From: Xestospongia bergquistia
Lineage: Eukaryota; Porifera; Demospongiae; Haplosclerida; Petrosiidae
Direction of reading: 5' to 3'
DNA length: 64,000 nucleotides
Assembly: GCA_963965975.1 (NCBI GenBank)
Contig: OZ014416.1
Location: 2,170,001-2,234,000, forward strand
Within the stretch, counting starts at the first letter, position 1. Each line of letters starts with the position of its first letter. Below are positions 22,455-34,131 of the stretch, piece after piece. Under the pieces are notes generated by a model. That model made no database searches, had not been told where the DNA came from, and saw nothing but the letters and a program-made list of their open reading frames with translations. The position numbers were made by a program, and so were the translations under genes.

Positions 22455-22512
22455 TTTGAATCTGACATTGAATGTTATTTGTTAGTCCAAATAACATTCA
22501 ATGCCAGATTCA
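22455..22512. repeat. Near-perfect hairpin at the 3' end of the SAM-domain gene
   Basis: Arms GAATCTGACATTGAATGTTA and its reverse complement with one difference, each extending to about 25 bp. They are separated by a 6-base loop (TTAGTC). On the minus strand the loop region contains the predicted stop codon of the SAM-domain gene. Confidence 0.75.
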
Positions 22513-24815
22513 ACAGACAGGTAAACAGCAGACTTTTTAAAACTTTTATCATCAAAATTGGCAACTTTTCTTTGTATAAAGAACAAAACATCCTTGACTG
22601 TCACATTATACGAAATGTTAAAGATGTAGTGAGTTGATATCAAGTGATACAGAGCACTAGTAAAGTTTGTAGATTCCATAACTACGTCTTGTTCAACAAC
22701 AATAAAATATTGAGGAGGAATATCCTCATCACCATCTACAAACCTCAAAATATGTGGGTGGTTGTTCGTTTTGTCAACAACTTCTGTCAGTGGGGTACCA
22801 CGCTGTATAACATAACAACAGAAATACATGGCATTACATTAGTAATGAATCTTGATATAATTGCTAATATCAATTCTATGTAGAAACCACATATATTAGG
22901 TATGAATTATCACACAAGCACAAAATACCATTTAGATGGTGTTAATGAGGTTAGTCATTACTCTTTAGCATGTACTAAAGTGTGTGCACTTCTTACAGAA
23001 AGTCACTTACAGGAGCTTGCATAAGAATACAAGGTATTACACAATAATCCACAAATATCTCTTTTTTCTTCCTAAGTTTTGTAGCCATGAAGTACGTTAG
23101 GGACCGAAGTGCAAGCAAAATTTTTTCATCTATATTGATATGTTATACCTATAATAAAAGTTCTGACATACCTCCATCAACAGAATCAGAAAGATATTGA
23201 CGTAGCTCCTTTGGTAAAGATTTACTAGCTGTAGCATATTTGATAATGGCACATTCCCACTTTGGCCACTCGTAGCAAAATGCTTCATATGATGAAGTTA
23301 CATCCATAATTAGGTCCAACTCAAATGCAACCTATGTTCATGATGTAATCACACTACAGACCATACATTATGTTTTATTACTCACATGAACAGGTTTAGA
23401 AAGATGAGGATATTCTGATATTATATCCTTTACGGGGATGGTATCATTCAAAATCCACTATCGTCTTGTTGGAAAAGTACGGCGAATCAAAGATGTTAAG
23501 TCGGACTTGGGATGAATTACAAGTTCTTGTTGCAACAAAACTTTGTTTCTTTCTTGTGATACTTCATCTTCCCCCTCCCCAAAAATTGAAGCATAGGCAT
23601 GTTTTTCGTTATTATCAGTTTTGGGTTTCTTTGGAATGGGTGGGACTGATGGCTGGCCACGATTTGTGTTTTGACATCTGGTGTAAATAAACTGGGTCCA
23701 CGAGTCCTATTATAGGTAGATAAATAATAGAGAAAGAAGGAGTACTATACATATAAAATAATATGAATATACATATATTTGTGACTTACAGGTTCCTTTA
23801 AAAATTTATGGTTGTTGACAAGGGAAGTAGCAACAAGTTTACAATGGCACATTGATGGTCTTTGTACATAGGAGCAGAGCATTGTTGCCAGTACTCTTAC
23901 CATATATTTTCTATCATCATCAGCCAATAGACCATTAGAAAGGTTAGTTTCAGTGCTTTCGCGGAAAACAGGAATGGGAAAGGGATCAGGTATCTGTAAA
24001 TAGATATTTTATATAACATAATGCATTTATCAATATATACTAACATCTTGTAGTGGTCGTTTTCGTCTTAGTCTTGACTTTTCATGTTGGGACTCATAGT
24101 TTAGTGTAGCAACAGATACTGTGCTAATTGAATTTGAAGGTGATTTAGATATACTTTTCTGTTGAATAAAAGTTTATGAAATGTATAATTATCAATCTTT
24201 GAATATTGTATGTGTACCTTTCTCCCTGTCACTAAAGATGAATTACTTTCAGGAGACTAACATACAAATCAAAAAATTAGTCATTTTCACATGTGTAAAC
24301 TGACAGTAATAAATTGCAATATTCACATCAACTTCCCTCATGCATATATGTAGTAAGGATTAATGATTATACCACATACATCAAATTACTACCTTATGAC
24401 TGAAGCTTCCTGGAGATCCAATGGGGCTTAAGGGTATAATATCACATGGACTTGGTTCCTTCCACTTTTCCTCATCCTATAGTGGATATGTTCTCTAGTG
24501 TACTATAACAAAAGAGCTTACTTCAAGTTGTCTTTTAATTGCCATATACACTTTTATTCTTTTCCCATATGTAGGGACAAGGTCCTTCAAGCAATCTGGA
24601 CCCGAGCAAGTAGTGAACGATTGCACTAGAGCCTCCCCATCCATCTCTTCACCTTGTCAAGAATTCGAAGTTATTACTTATGTATACATATATAACAAAT
24701 TCTCACCAATAAAAACCTGCTTTATATCGTCATCAAAACCTCTCTCTGTTAACCATTCACCGACCTTTTCAGTAGACCACGAAATCATGTTCAATGGTGC
24801 CGTATGCTCTACCAT
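22482..24815 (-). pseudogene. EnSpm accessory gene: SAM-domain (SAMD3-like) protein
   Basis: About ten exons on the minus strand. Exon 1 (24,815-24,707) and exon 2 (24,652-24,522) join in frame into a SAM domain (WSTEKVGEWLTERGF, then DGEALVQSF; residues ~11-75). Later exons read IPDPFPIPVFRES, then MVRVLATMLCSYVQR (~23,900), DSWTQFIYTRCQNTNRG (~23,690), AFCYEWPKWECAIIKYAT (~23,280) and QYFIVVEQDVVMES (~22,700). This order resembles SAMD3-like proteins often found with animal transposons. An in-frame TAG (23,458-23,460, after LIRRTFPTRR) splits the protein unless spliced out. The role in transposition is unknown. The ATG at 24,815 avoids overlap with the transposase. Confidence 0.72.
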
Positions 24816-24883
24816 CTCTGTTTCTTTTGCGCCAATTATTTTAATCAACAAGGTGGATTCAGTTAGATCACGTGATTGGTAAC
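24816..24883. promoter_or_regulatory. Head-to-head promoter gap of the EnSpm element
   Basis: Only ~68 bp separates the ATG of the SAM-domain gene (minus, 24,815) from the ATG of the transposase (plus, 24,884). Any promoter must be bidirectional or lie in the 5' exons. The gap contains ATCACGTGAT, a palindrome with a CACGTG E-box (~24,867-24,876). The function of that E-box is inference. Confidence 0.5.
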
Positions 24884-27800
24884 ATGTCCTTTTGCTGCTG
24901 CTTCTGTGCATTCCGCTGTGGCAAGTGGAGGGTTTTTTTACGTCACACTTTTGAGTCTCATTCTTCTCTTCCAAATTTCTCCTTCAACTGTCCTGTGGAT
25001 GGCTGCAATCAAACGTTTCAGACTTTCTCAGCAATCTCCAGTCATCTCTCTAGAAAGCACCCCACTCATGATCTGGATCTTACTCACTCTCTTACAAGAA
25101 CTGACCCTGCAGATATTGGTGTAGATAATTTAAGTTCTACTGAGCATTATGAAGACAATCATTCTTTCATTCAACAAGAAAACAACATATGTAGAGATAT
25201 GGATCACAAAATTATGGTGCAAAGATCAGCTGCACTCTTCCTTTTGACACTAAAAGAACGATACTCTGTCACCCAAACTGCACTAGATTTTGCTATTCAG
25301 CAGATAAAAGGGATGGTAGGTTATTTGGTTGAGGACATGAAAGCAAACCTGAAAGAAAGATTTGAAAATTGTCCTGGAGAAGTAGCTTTACCTGATATTA
25401 CTGAATGTTTTAACTGTACTGATCCCTTTGCTAATCTTGGTACTGAGTATCTACAGTATAAGTTTTATCAAGAACATTTTGGTCTTGTGGTACGTCATAG
25501 AATAATAATCGTTTGACCATTAACAATTAAAATCTTTTATGTCTTTTCATACTACAGGAACCCCAAACAAAGGTATTAGGTACAACCTTATCTTCAGCTG
25601 GGACAGGGACAGAAAGACGTTTTTGTGATAAACCAGATACATATCAGTATATACCACTTTTAGAAGGCCTTAAATCTTTATTACAAAACCCAGAAATATT
25701 GAATGAGGTAGACTTTATATTTGATTCCCTTACTCGCTCCATGCATGTTGATTCTGTAGGTTGTGATAGCTCATGGACGTTCTGACGACATGATTGGTGA
25801 TGTGTGTGATGGTGATCTATTCAGAAGTCATCCCTTATACCAGGAGCATGCAGATGCCCTTCAACTATTAGCATACTTTGATGAAATTGAGGTATGTAAT
25901 CCCCTAGGTTCCCATTCAGGCATTCATAAACTAGGCAAGTGTGTTATTTGATTATCAGTTACTGATTGAACTGTTTAAAGGAATGTTTTATTACACTTTG
26001 GGTAACATTCGTCCTGAACTTCGTTCAACTCAAAGAAGTATTCAACTGATTTTATGTGTTTCCTGTCCTATTCTTCAAAAATATGGATTTGAACGAATTC
26101 TTCAACCTTTTATTGAAGATGTTAATACTTTGTCAAGAGTAAAATATTGATTAATGCTGTATTCCTTACTATTATTGCTTTTAGGATGGTATTTTAGTCA
26201 CAACTGGAAGTGTGACACGAAGATTCCATGGTACAGTTCTGTTCTTTTCAGCTGATACTGTAGGAGCACATCAGTTAGGTGGTTTCAAAGTTGGTGTGGG
26301 TCTTTCTCTAAGGAAGTGCAGAGACTGTATGGCAACTGATATAGATATAAGGTGAGTACATGTTGTTTGATTATGTTGGTATAATGTTTTAAATTTTGAT
26401 TTTTTTAAGTTTAAAGAAGAAGATTTTCAACTTCGTTCTTCTACTGCATACGATTACCACTGCTCACTATTAAGTGGTCCTACAGCAAAAAATGACTCGG
26501 TCACATATGGGATCAACTACCCAAGCCCACTCAATAAAATTGACCACTTTCATGTTGTAAACTCACAATTGCCACAAGATGTGATGCATGTTTTGTTAGA
26601 AGGAGTCCTCCCAGTGGAAACAAAATTGATGTTGAGGAATTTCATATCTCAAAGATTTTTTACATTAGACTTTCTCAATAATAGATGTAAGCACTTTACA
26701 TATGGTAGAGCAGAGTCAAGAAACAGACCACCAAAGGACTTCAATGCAATTCACTTCTCTGACTCCTCTACCAAGCTACCATTATCAGGTATTGTATAAA
26801 TGTGTAAGTATAATTCCATAATTAGTTGTATGTTGAGTACATGCACAATTGATTTGCATTTGTTTATCTCTACTAGCGAGTCAAATGTGGAACTTTGCTA
26901 TATTTTTACCCTTTTTAATTGGTGACCTTGTTCCAGAAGATAACCCCTTGTGGGAATGTTTTCTACTGCTCCTGGAAATCTTGAGAATATGTACATCTAG
27001 AGTAACGTCTTCAGCCTCTGCTAATTATTTGAAAGTTCTAATTGATCAACACCATTCTGACTTCAAAATGTGTTACCCAGAAGTATCTCTCACACCAAAA
27101 TTCCACTATATGATCCACTTTCCTCGATTACTTACACAGTAGGTAACTCTATATAGCAGAATTAGGAGCCCATAACCTCCACAATGGAGGATAAGAACAC
27201 TTTTGTGAATGACCATATTGGCTGTATTCACAATTGTATTAGTCTTAATCACACAAGCACTTCAAATTATAATTGTAATTATATTATTTTTTTGGCATGC
27301 AGAGTAGGACCATTGGTTTCTAGCTGGTGTATGCGAATGGAAGCAAAGCATTCATACTTTAAAAGAGCTGCACAAATTGGTAATTGTTTTAAAAATGTAC
27401 CATATTCAGTTGCAAGAAGACATCAAAAGCTTCTGTGTGGGTACCTGCAGGGAAAGTTCTTTTCATATGAAGACTTAGAATGTGGACCCTGTAAGTATAT
27501 AAATATTATTTATTACACATCACAACAGTTCTGTCTTTAGTCTGTTGCATGTATTGGGGTAGGAATGAAGTTTAATTTGGGGAGGGGGGGGGGGTGACCT
27601 TATATTTAGTTGCATTATATTATTAAACATCAAAAATGAAATCCGTCTGTTGTTAAAAGAAACAAACTCTTTACCTATTTCTAATAAGTTTATGTTATTA
27701 GTACGGTCCTTATGTGTATGTAACAGCATGACATGGTTTAGTCATTCTTGGGTCATAGTACTTCGTAGGTAAATTTTTTAGTTGGAATAAGGTTGAAAAA

Positions 27801-28837
27801 GTATGTTTTGCTATAGCAGAAGTCATTGGTACAGTTAGATACAGTCTAATTAGGTTATAAACATCAAACACATGCATTGATTATGCATTGACGCATTAAT
27901 ACTTTTGTTATAGCAATTAATTTTACAGAAGGTAACATGACCACACAATAATGTGGTGATTGATTGTTAATGTACACAAATTAACACAATAACCACTTCA
28001 GTCAAGAGGTTATTGTGTACATAGTCTTCAGTGCAAATCAGGGGGGCTTAGCCCCCCCCCTGATTTGAAGTTGGGGGGATGCCCCCCCTTCCTACCCCTA
28101 TGGTTGGTTGCATGTACATTTTAATATGTGTAGTGCACTCTGAGCCATGTAACATATAAAGTTATTTGTTTGATAACAAACCTTAACAGCCCACTTCAAT
28201 TTCCTTATAACTAAACAATTTCAATGTAGCATTCTTTATGTTGTTTATACAGGTAAAACTAAGAGTTCAGTTCGTTTAGCTGATGATCCCTTATGTCAAA
28301 ATATTCTCTCTTTGTTGGAAAATCAAGATTCAGATTTATTTATTTCTAGGTAAGTTTACATGTACTTTTTGTTATTGCATTCAGCTACATAACGTGACAA
28401 TACTCAACTAGTCTCAATTATTCAACTAGTGTTAAAAGTCACTCATACTTTGTTTTCAATTAATAGTGATTGCAATTTAAATTAAATAGAAGTAATTCTC
28501 ATGCAATTCCTCATCATTTAGGCCAAATTGGATTGGTATTTATGGAACAAAATTTTTCCGTGATGAGTTTATTCACTGTGGATGGCAGGATGATGATTTA
28601 CCTGAATTTGCAAAAATTAGAGATATACTTGTAGTAAAATGTTGTCCTTTTTTTGAAGTTGAAAAGTATAGAACAGTAGGTATTAACAACCATTTACAAG
28701 CTTATCAAATATCTCATTTACATTCTTATTTTGTTGTAATGCTGTCTTCACTTTGTAATAAATACACGTTTTGTTCTCATACCTATATTGGTGATGGACA
28801 ACTGTACATTGCTGTTCGAAGTAATGTTAATTCATAA
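24884..28837 (+). CDS. EnSpm/CACTA transposase (all exons open)
   Basis: Multi-exon transposase. Exon 1 (24,884 to ~25,490, MSFCCCFCAFRCGKW) encodes an N-terminal C2H2-type zinc finger pair (CPVDGCNQTF...SHLSRKH). Following exons, each open between plausible splice sites, give VIAHGRSDDMIGDVCDG, then VCNPLGSHSGIHKLG, then GNIRPELRSTQRSIQL (~26,000), RRFHGTVLFFSADTVGAH (~26,230), LPQDVMHVLLEGVLPVE (~26,575), SLTPKFHYMIHFPR (~27,100) and WCMRMEAKHSYFKRA (~27,330). The last ends at VRSNVNS, 28,837. The motifs DVMHxxLEG and KFHYMIHFPR are typical of animal EnSpm transposases. One intron (25,933-25,979) uses a GC donor. No stop or frameshift was found in any exon. Expected to bind the element ends and catalyse cut-and-paste movement in the nucleus. 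Confidence 0.82.
28034..28067. repeat. GC-rich palindrome in a transposase intron
   Basis: CAAATCAGGGGGGCTTAGCC followed by the mirror CCCCCCCTGATTTG. A second G/C hairpin (GGGGGGATGCCCCCC) follows at ~28,073-28,088. Very unlike the AT-rich surroundings. Confidence 0.8.
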
Positions 28838-29449
28838 TTATTTCATGTTTTTGTAATAATTTTTCTAATAATAATTTTTGTTTCATGATAATTTTATATA
28901 ACATTTATTTATATATATAATATTTATTATATTGCACTCGTATTCTTTATTTTAAAAAATATTAATTTCTCTTTGTGATCAATTATTTTTATATATACCT
29001 TCCAGTTCATACCTTTGAGAGACGTGTACTAAACAACCATCATTTTCAATGAAAATTAATGTTCATCAATGCAAGTCATTGCTGATATGGGTGTGTTCAA
29101 TGACATAACTCTTTCAAGTTTAGACAGTGTTCTGTAAAAGTAAAACATGCAAATTGACACTTATAGCATGAAACATTATATTTTATGTTAACTTGAAGCA
29201 ATGCATTTTGTTATAGCATATAAAAGTCAACATAACAAATTATTGTTATTATAACAGCTTGTAAAATTAACAAACTATGTTAATATAACATGAAGTTACT
29301 ATTACATTACTTCAACTTAACATTTTGTGTTAACTTAACAATAATTCTTTTGTTATAACATCTTATGGTTACTGTAACACATTAGTGTCATTATAATAGT
29401 TTGCTACTTTAACAATTTATGTTAATATAAGAAATTATTTTTTTCAGTG

Positions 29450-30075
29450 TATATAGTCAATGGGATATGAGCTAATGTGTTTAGGAAATACTTCCCAGAT
29501 GAAGGATTCCAGAGAATATAGCTACCAGTGAGTGTTGGATGAGGAGTTAGAACATATGCAGTAGGACCTGTATAAAAGATATAAATAAACTTAACCTATT
29601 CAATTTTACTACAGTAAGGTATGGTAACTTAAGGTGACAATACATATACAATTTACACCAAACAGTGACATGCACTAAAGTATATCGGTTACCTTCAGGT
29701 ATAGCTGTTCCTAGTACTGTAGCTGACTGTCCCAAGTAGAGAAAATAGTTACATAACAAAACAGCATGTTCTTCTTCATCTCCTCCCAACATATTAAGAA
29801 ATAACTAACACAATAATAATAGAGAGAGGAATCAGTTACTCAATTCTCGTGTAAATCAAACCATCCATCTAATTATCCAGTATCCCATCTATCCATTTAA
29901 TACACACATCTGATGTAGTCCATATATCACAAGTCCCTGAGAACAATATAGCATCAGGTAGAGATGGTATCAGTGACACACACCAAGCCAACTGTTCCTA
30001 TAATCACATGTTATAGTACTAGTATCATACTATTATAGTAATCCTATACCATACAATGTAGTAGATTAAGTACTC
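29450..30075 (-). pseudogene. CC2D2A 3' fragment, right half
   Basis: Parallels 56,170-56,795. It holds the exon coding [18 protein letters not shown], where AWVVLG of the intact gene has shrunk to ATVLG by loss of a codon. The match stops at ~30,075, where gypsy sequence begins. Confidence 0.75.
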
Positions 30076-30549
30076 CAGAAGGTGAACGATCACTGCTTGA
30101 AAGGGACACCAGGTAAAAGGGACTTATCTCTGTCATTTACTCAGGTGTTACCTGAAATATCTGTCAAGGACAACCTGTTGATGAAGGGAAATTGTATAAT
30201 TATCCCTAAATCACTTCAAGCTGAAGTTCTAAAACAAGTTCACACTGGACATCAAGGTCTATACAAGTGTAAAAAGCGTGCCAGAAGAGCAGTTTGGTGG
30301 CCCAGAATGACAGCTCAAATTGAGGAGAAGGTAAAGAACTGTTGGATTTGTTGCAAATATAGGAAACCACAGGTTGAACCTCTTAAGTCATCGCCTCTAC
30401 CAAATTTGCCTTGGCTGAAAGTAGCTACGGGTCTCTTCATATGGAAACAAAAGAGTTACTTGTTAGTTATTAATTACTACTCACGCTACATTGAAGTAGC
30501 AAAATTATACTTAACTACCTCACATTCAGTAATTGAACAGTTAAAGTAA
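30076..30549 (+). pseudogene. Gypsy integrase fragment
   Basis: About 155 open codons. They hold an integrase zinc-binding head (HTGHQGLYKCKKRARRAVWW...CWICCKYRK) and the start of the catalytic core. The first catalytic aspartate in the usual V-V-D-Y-Y-S context is Asn here (VINYYSRYIEV), and the D of the usual D-L-F motif is Thr. There are no LTRs. It belongs to a different gypsy lineage from the three complete elements and is on the opposite strand. Inactive remnant. Confidence 0.8.
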
Positions 30550-30872
30550 AGTACTGATTTTAAAGTGAGTAAAATCAGTGCAAATACTACAATGAGACAC
30601 AAGTATATGCATCCATGCAGGTGGATCAGAGTTGCAAACTTGTTGGATTCTGACTGGGACTGTGGAATAGAAATCTAGATTAATGTGGAAATAAATTAAA
30701 AGTATAAAAAATCACAATATACCAATATAATAATTATATTCATCATGTACAGTCCATGTATCAAGAGGGTTGTGTATACAGATAGAATTAATTTTATCAC
30801 TTTTTCATTTCACTTTTTACAACTCATCATTCATTACTGTCACATTGTTTTTTTGGAGAAGATATTATTGTT

Positions 30873-30920
30873 GTGCCCACAATTTCCGGTAGATCTTAAA
30901 GCTTCAATAATAAATAGACG
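30873..30920 (+). promoter_or_regulatory. Conserved promoter block of 4TM copy E
   Basis: TGTGCCCACAATTTCCGG, then TAGATCTTAAAGCTTCAATA, ~75-120 bp before the ATG. The GGAA core is intact. Confidence 0.5.
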
Positions 30921-30991
30921 CCAATCGCCAGCAAAATCAACCGTCGTACCTCAATTGCAGTTGTATTGCCAGCTAGGAGACTACGATCACA

Positions 30992-32077
30992 ATGGCTCAA
31001 ACTAATTTACTTTTGCAGATAATTGCTATAGTAATACATATCTTGACCATTATTTTTCTGGTGATTGCTGCAGGGCTTTTTGGCAATGTATATAGGCGTT
31101 CTAATAACGAACTGCACGCAGCTGGGATTGGCGACATTTGCTTTTTGTATATTAAAAAGGACTCTACTTATGCTAGTCACTCGGTCTGTGTTTTCTCCAT
31201 TGTTGGTGAAGTCCTGGCTGCTCTTGGTTTGGTAGTTTTGGTAATACTAAGTATTGTCAAACTTGCCACTGGACTAATGGGGTGAGTTTGTAGGAAGAAT
31301 AAATAATTGATTAACGAAGTATTGCGTATATTTTGTAGAAATAAAATAATTTTAATTATGGAAATTTTGATCCTATTGTTCTCTGGTGTATTTGCTTTAA
31401 CTGTTGCAATAATTCTTAGCTCTGGATGGGGAGTGACATGTGATACAATTAATGACTTGTAAGTTTATAATTAGCATCAGTTCACTAATATAATTTATTA
31501 AATATTTCACTTTAAACTTTTTAGAGCTAAGGCAGCAGGTAGTAGTATTCGCTGCACTGATATTTCGGACTACACGAAACAAATCACAGCATCAGTTGTA
31601 AGCCGATAGATAACAGAATAAATATTTTTGTTTGTACAAAATTAAACGCGTGAATGTATATGATTACTCTTGGTTGTTTTAACTAATATGTGGAGGTTTT
31701 GGCTGAATGGATCCTATGGAATGACATGCATAGCCATGACATGATCCATTTGAAAGAAATTGTCATAGTTCTAATAATTAGCTACTCTCATAATCAAATT
31801 ATGTCTAATACATGTACCTACTATATATTGATAATATATAATATTGATAACAAGAAAATGTAAACCAGGAGAATGTCTATATTATCATTTTAAAGATAAG
31901 AGATTGATTGGTTGGCAATTTTACTTATGAAATGAAACATTTTATATTTCATAGGTGTTTGCTGCCTTTGCTGTTGCTACAATTGTTGGAAATTCTATCA
32001 TCACTATATTAATTGCTGTACTTAGGCCAAAGGAAAACAATAATAACATTAATTGGCCAAAATTCGTAAAATTATAA
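30992..32077 (+). CDS. 4TM membrane protein gene, copy E (intact)
   Basis: Exons 30,992-31,281, 31,339-31,458, 31,525-31,597 and 31,955-32,077: 606 nt, 201 residues, all with GT/AG borders. Differences from copy D are mostly conservative: helix 1 has ILTIIF for ILAIIF, loop 1 KKDSTYASHS, loop 2 RCTDISDYTKQ, and tail RPKENNNNINWPKFVKL. The two loop-2 Cys and the loop-1 Cys are kept. It starts only ~440 bp after the gypsy integrase fragment, so its 5' flank is shorter than those of D, F and G. Confidence 0.87.
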
Positions 32078-32079
32078 CT

Positions 32080-33720
32080 GCCTTTGAATTCCTTCTTTAA
32101 ATGCTATTAATATTAAAAATACATAATTGAACTTTCTTATTAAAAATTGTAGTGATTTTTTGTTGCCATGTTTGTGATGAATTGATTAGATGGATTAATG
32201 AATAATAATAAAACAACAATGTTTATTTGGATATTGTTCTCAGCTATTGCAATTGCAGAGGATCTGAAGGAAGGGTTTACTTTTATTTCTTATGAAAACT
32301 AATTTTCATGATTTCTATTAACATGAATACTAGTTTATCATCTAACTGCATGCCCTGAGAACATATTTATAAATAATAAAGTGTAGGTGATTGCCATATA
32401 TTTTATAATTAACATTCCTATATAGTGACATAATCATACTATACTATACATACAACAATTATTACATACTCTATTATCTTTAATCAAGTTAATGGTATTT
32501 GAAAAAAATGCCATGTTATTTGCTTGCTATAATAGTTTACTAATATCAAGGACAAGTAAACATAGATGGCGACCTTAATGTACTAAAATAGTAGTTAGTA
32601 TTATATATACTTTTTTATTTTGATGACCTTCATAACAATTCATGGAGTCATGTGTAGTTAATATTAGATTGCCTTTTATTTTTGTCCAATTCATTTTTGG
32701 AATGAAATTGTTATGTACATTTACAAATGACTATATCACAGTACATTATGTATTACTATATACAGGTAGTAATGTGGCTAGATAGCAAGTATTTTATTAG
32801 GAATAGCATGGATATTAACTAGCTCAATTTGGTCACCTTCATAAAAATTCAGGGAGTCATCTGTATTTAATCTAACCATAGCAAATTTTACTCTCTCATG
32901 TTCACACAGATGTAGCCAGTACTAGATAGAATTATAAAGTCTTAAAATTATTATAAATCTCTCATTACATGCATGGGAATTTTTGCTATACTCCTGTCAA
33001 ATCAAATTTGTAGCTGCTATGAGTGAAATTATGTTAAGAAACAAACCAACACTATGAAGAGTTATGATTGGTGTACATGCACTTAATAGATCCTAGTATA
33101 TGATGTTTATACCTAATAAAGTGATGTATATTATTGTATACACTATATAACAATGTACTGAACTTTATGTAAGGGTATAGCATCATAGGTATATACAATG
33201 TTGTTATACAGGTCTATATATATATGTATGTATATATACATCTATGAAAGTGTGGAACTTGTCACAGCTTTGCTGTCATAATTTCACTCATAGCAGTTAT
33301 GACAAGAAACCAATTAGGAGAATAGGAAATAGTCACAGAATTATTTGTTAAATCAACTGATCAGTTTTTAATTTATTAGTAATGTACATGTATGTATGTA
33401 TGCAATGGGAGATTTCGAAAAATTTATATTAATTTTACAATGATTATTTTACAAATTTATATAAGTCTTATACCATATAAATTGCTGAATAAGGGATTGT
33501 TTTGTTAATGAAATAAAGTCAAAAAGGTCAATATGATGACATTTATACTACAAATTGTTTCAGCTGATTCATATTTTTTGAAGACCAAAGCATCCCTACA
33601 AATTTTTGATATGTATGTTATGAATCAGTATAGCTATCCTTGGTACAGCTAGCATTTTTTTGACTACTAATGGTAGCTAATGGTTAAAGTAAAAATCGTT
33701 TTGTTTTATTCCTACATAAA
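32080..33720. repeat. Shared 3' flank of copy E with a scrap of the CC2D2A last exon
   Basis: 32,080-32,760 tracks the flank of copies D and G. Around 32,880-32,930 the string ACTCTCTCATGTTCACACAGATGTAG-like corresponds to the last CC2D2A exon (codons [13 protein letters not shown] on the minus strand), but the exon is truncated. 32,950-33,720 is AT-rich with no gene seen. Confidence 0.55.
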
Positions 33721-34105
33721 TATCATCAGTAATCAAAACAATATAAGGTGTCCATATAAGGTCACAAATGTTTTATGGCTTCTTACCAGTAGGTGTGTTG
33801 CAATAAATAATAGTCACAGACAATATGATTAATGAATTTAGTTAAATGATGAAGAATTTTATTTATTTAACTACAGCTCTCAAGAGTATGATCTACTTAG
33901 CCATCTTTATTCTCCCTTTGTTTGCTATGGAAAATGTGTACATGTGCTCCACATAGTTCCTGTTGTCTAAATGAATGTAATACCTTAATGTATATATTAT
34001 ATATGATGTTTACTTTTTTTGCACAAAATAATTCTGTTACCTATAACCTGTAATTGGTTTAATCAACAATCACTTTTTACAGTAATACAAAGGCATGTTT
34101 ATTTA

Positions 34106-34131
34106 ATATATATATATATATATATATATAT
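34106..34131. repeat. (TA)n microsatellite
   Basis: About 13 TA units in the copy 2-specific insertion. Confidence 0.85.

Larger units (their letters stand above)
19221..29449 (+). mobile_element. EnSpm/CACTA DNA transposon with a nested gypsy
   Basis: Ends are inverted: left CACTGATAAAAGAAATTTGT, right (reversed) CACTGAAAAAAATAATTTCT. CACTG ends with a CACTA-type transposase define EnSpm. Both sides are flanked by TA; the exact duplication is unclear. An uninterrupted paralogue of the site, GCCAATACTAGTCAATGG, is present at ~56,161 and a near copy at ~47,932, so the insertion boundaries are well supported. Subterminal regions (19,240-19,378, 22,117-22,340 and 29,150-29,430) are dense in TAACA/TGTTA-like repeats. 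Inside are a plus-strand transposase, a minus-strand SAM-domain gene, and gypsy-2. Confidence 0.88.
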
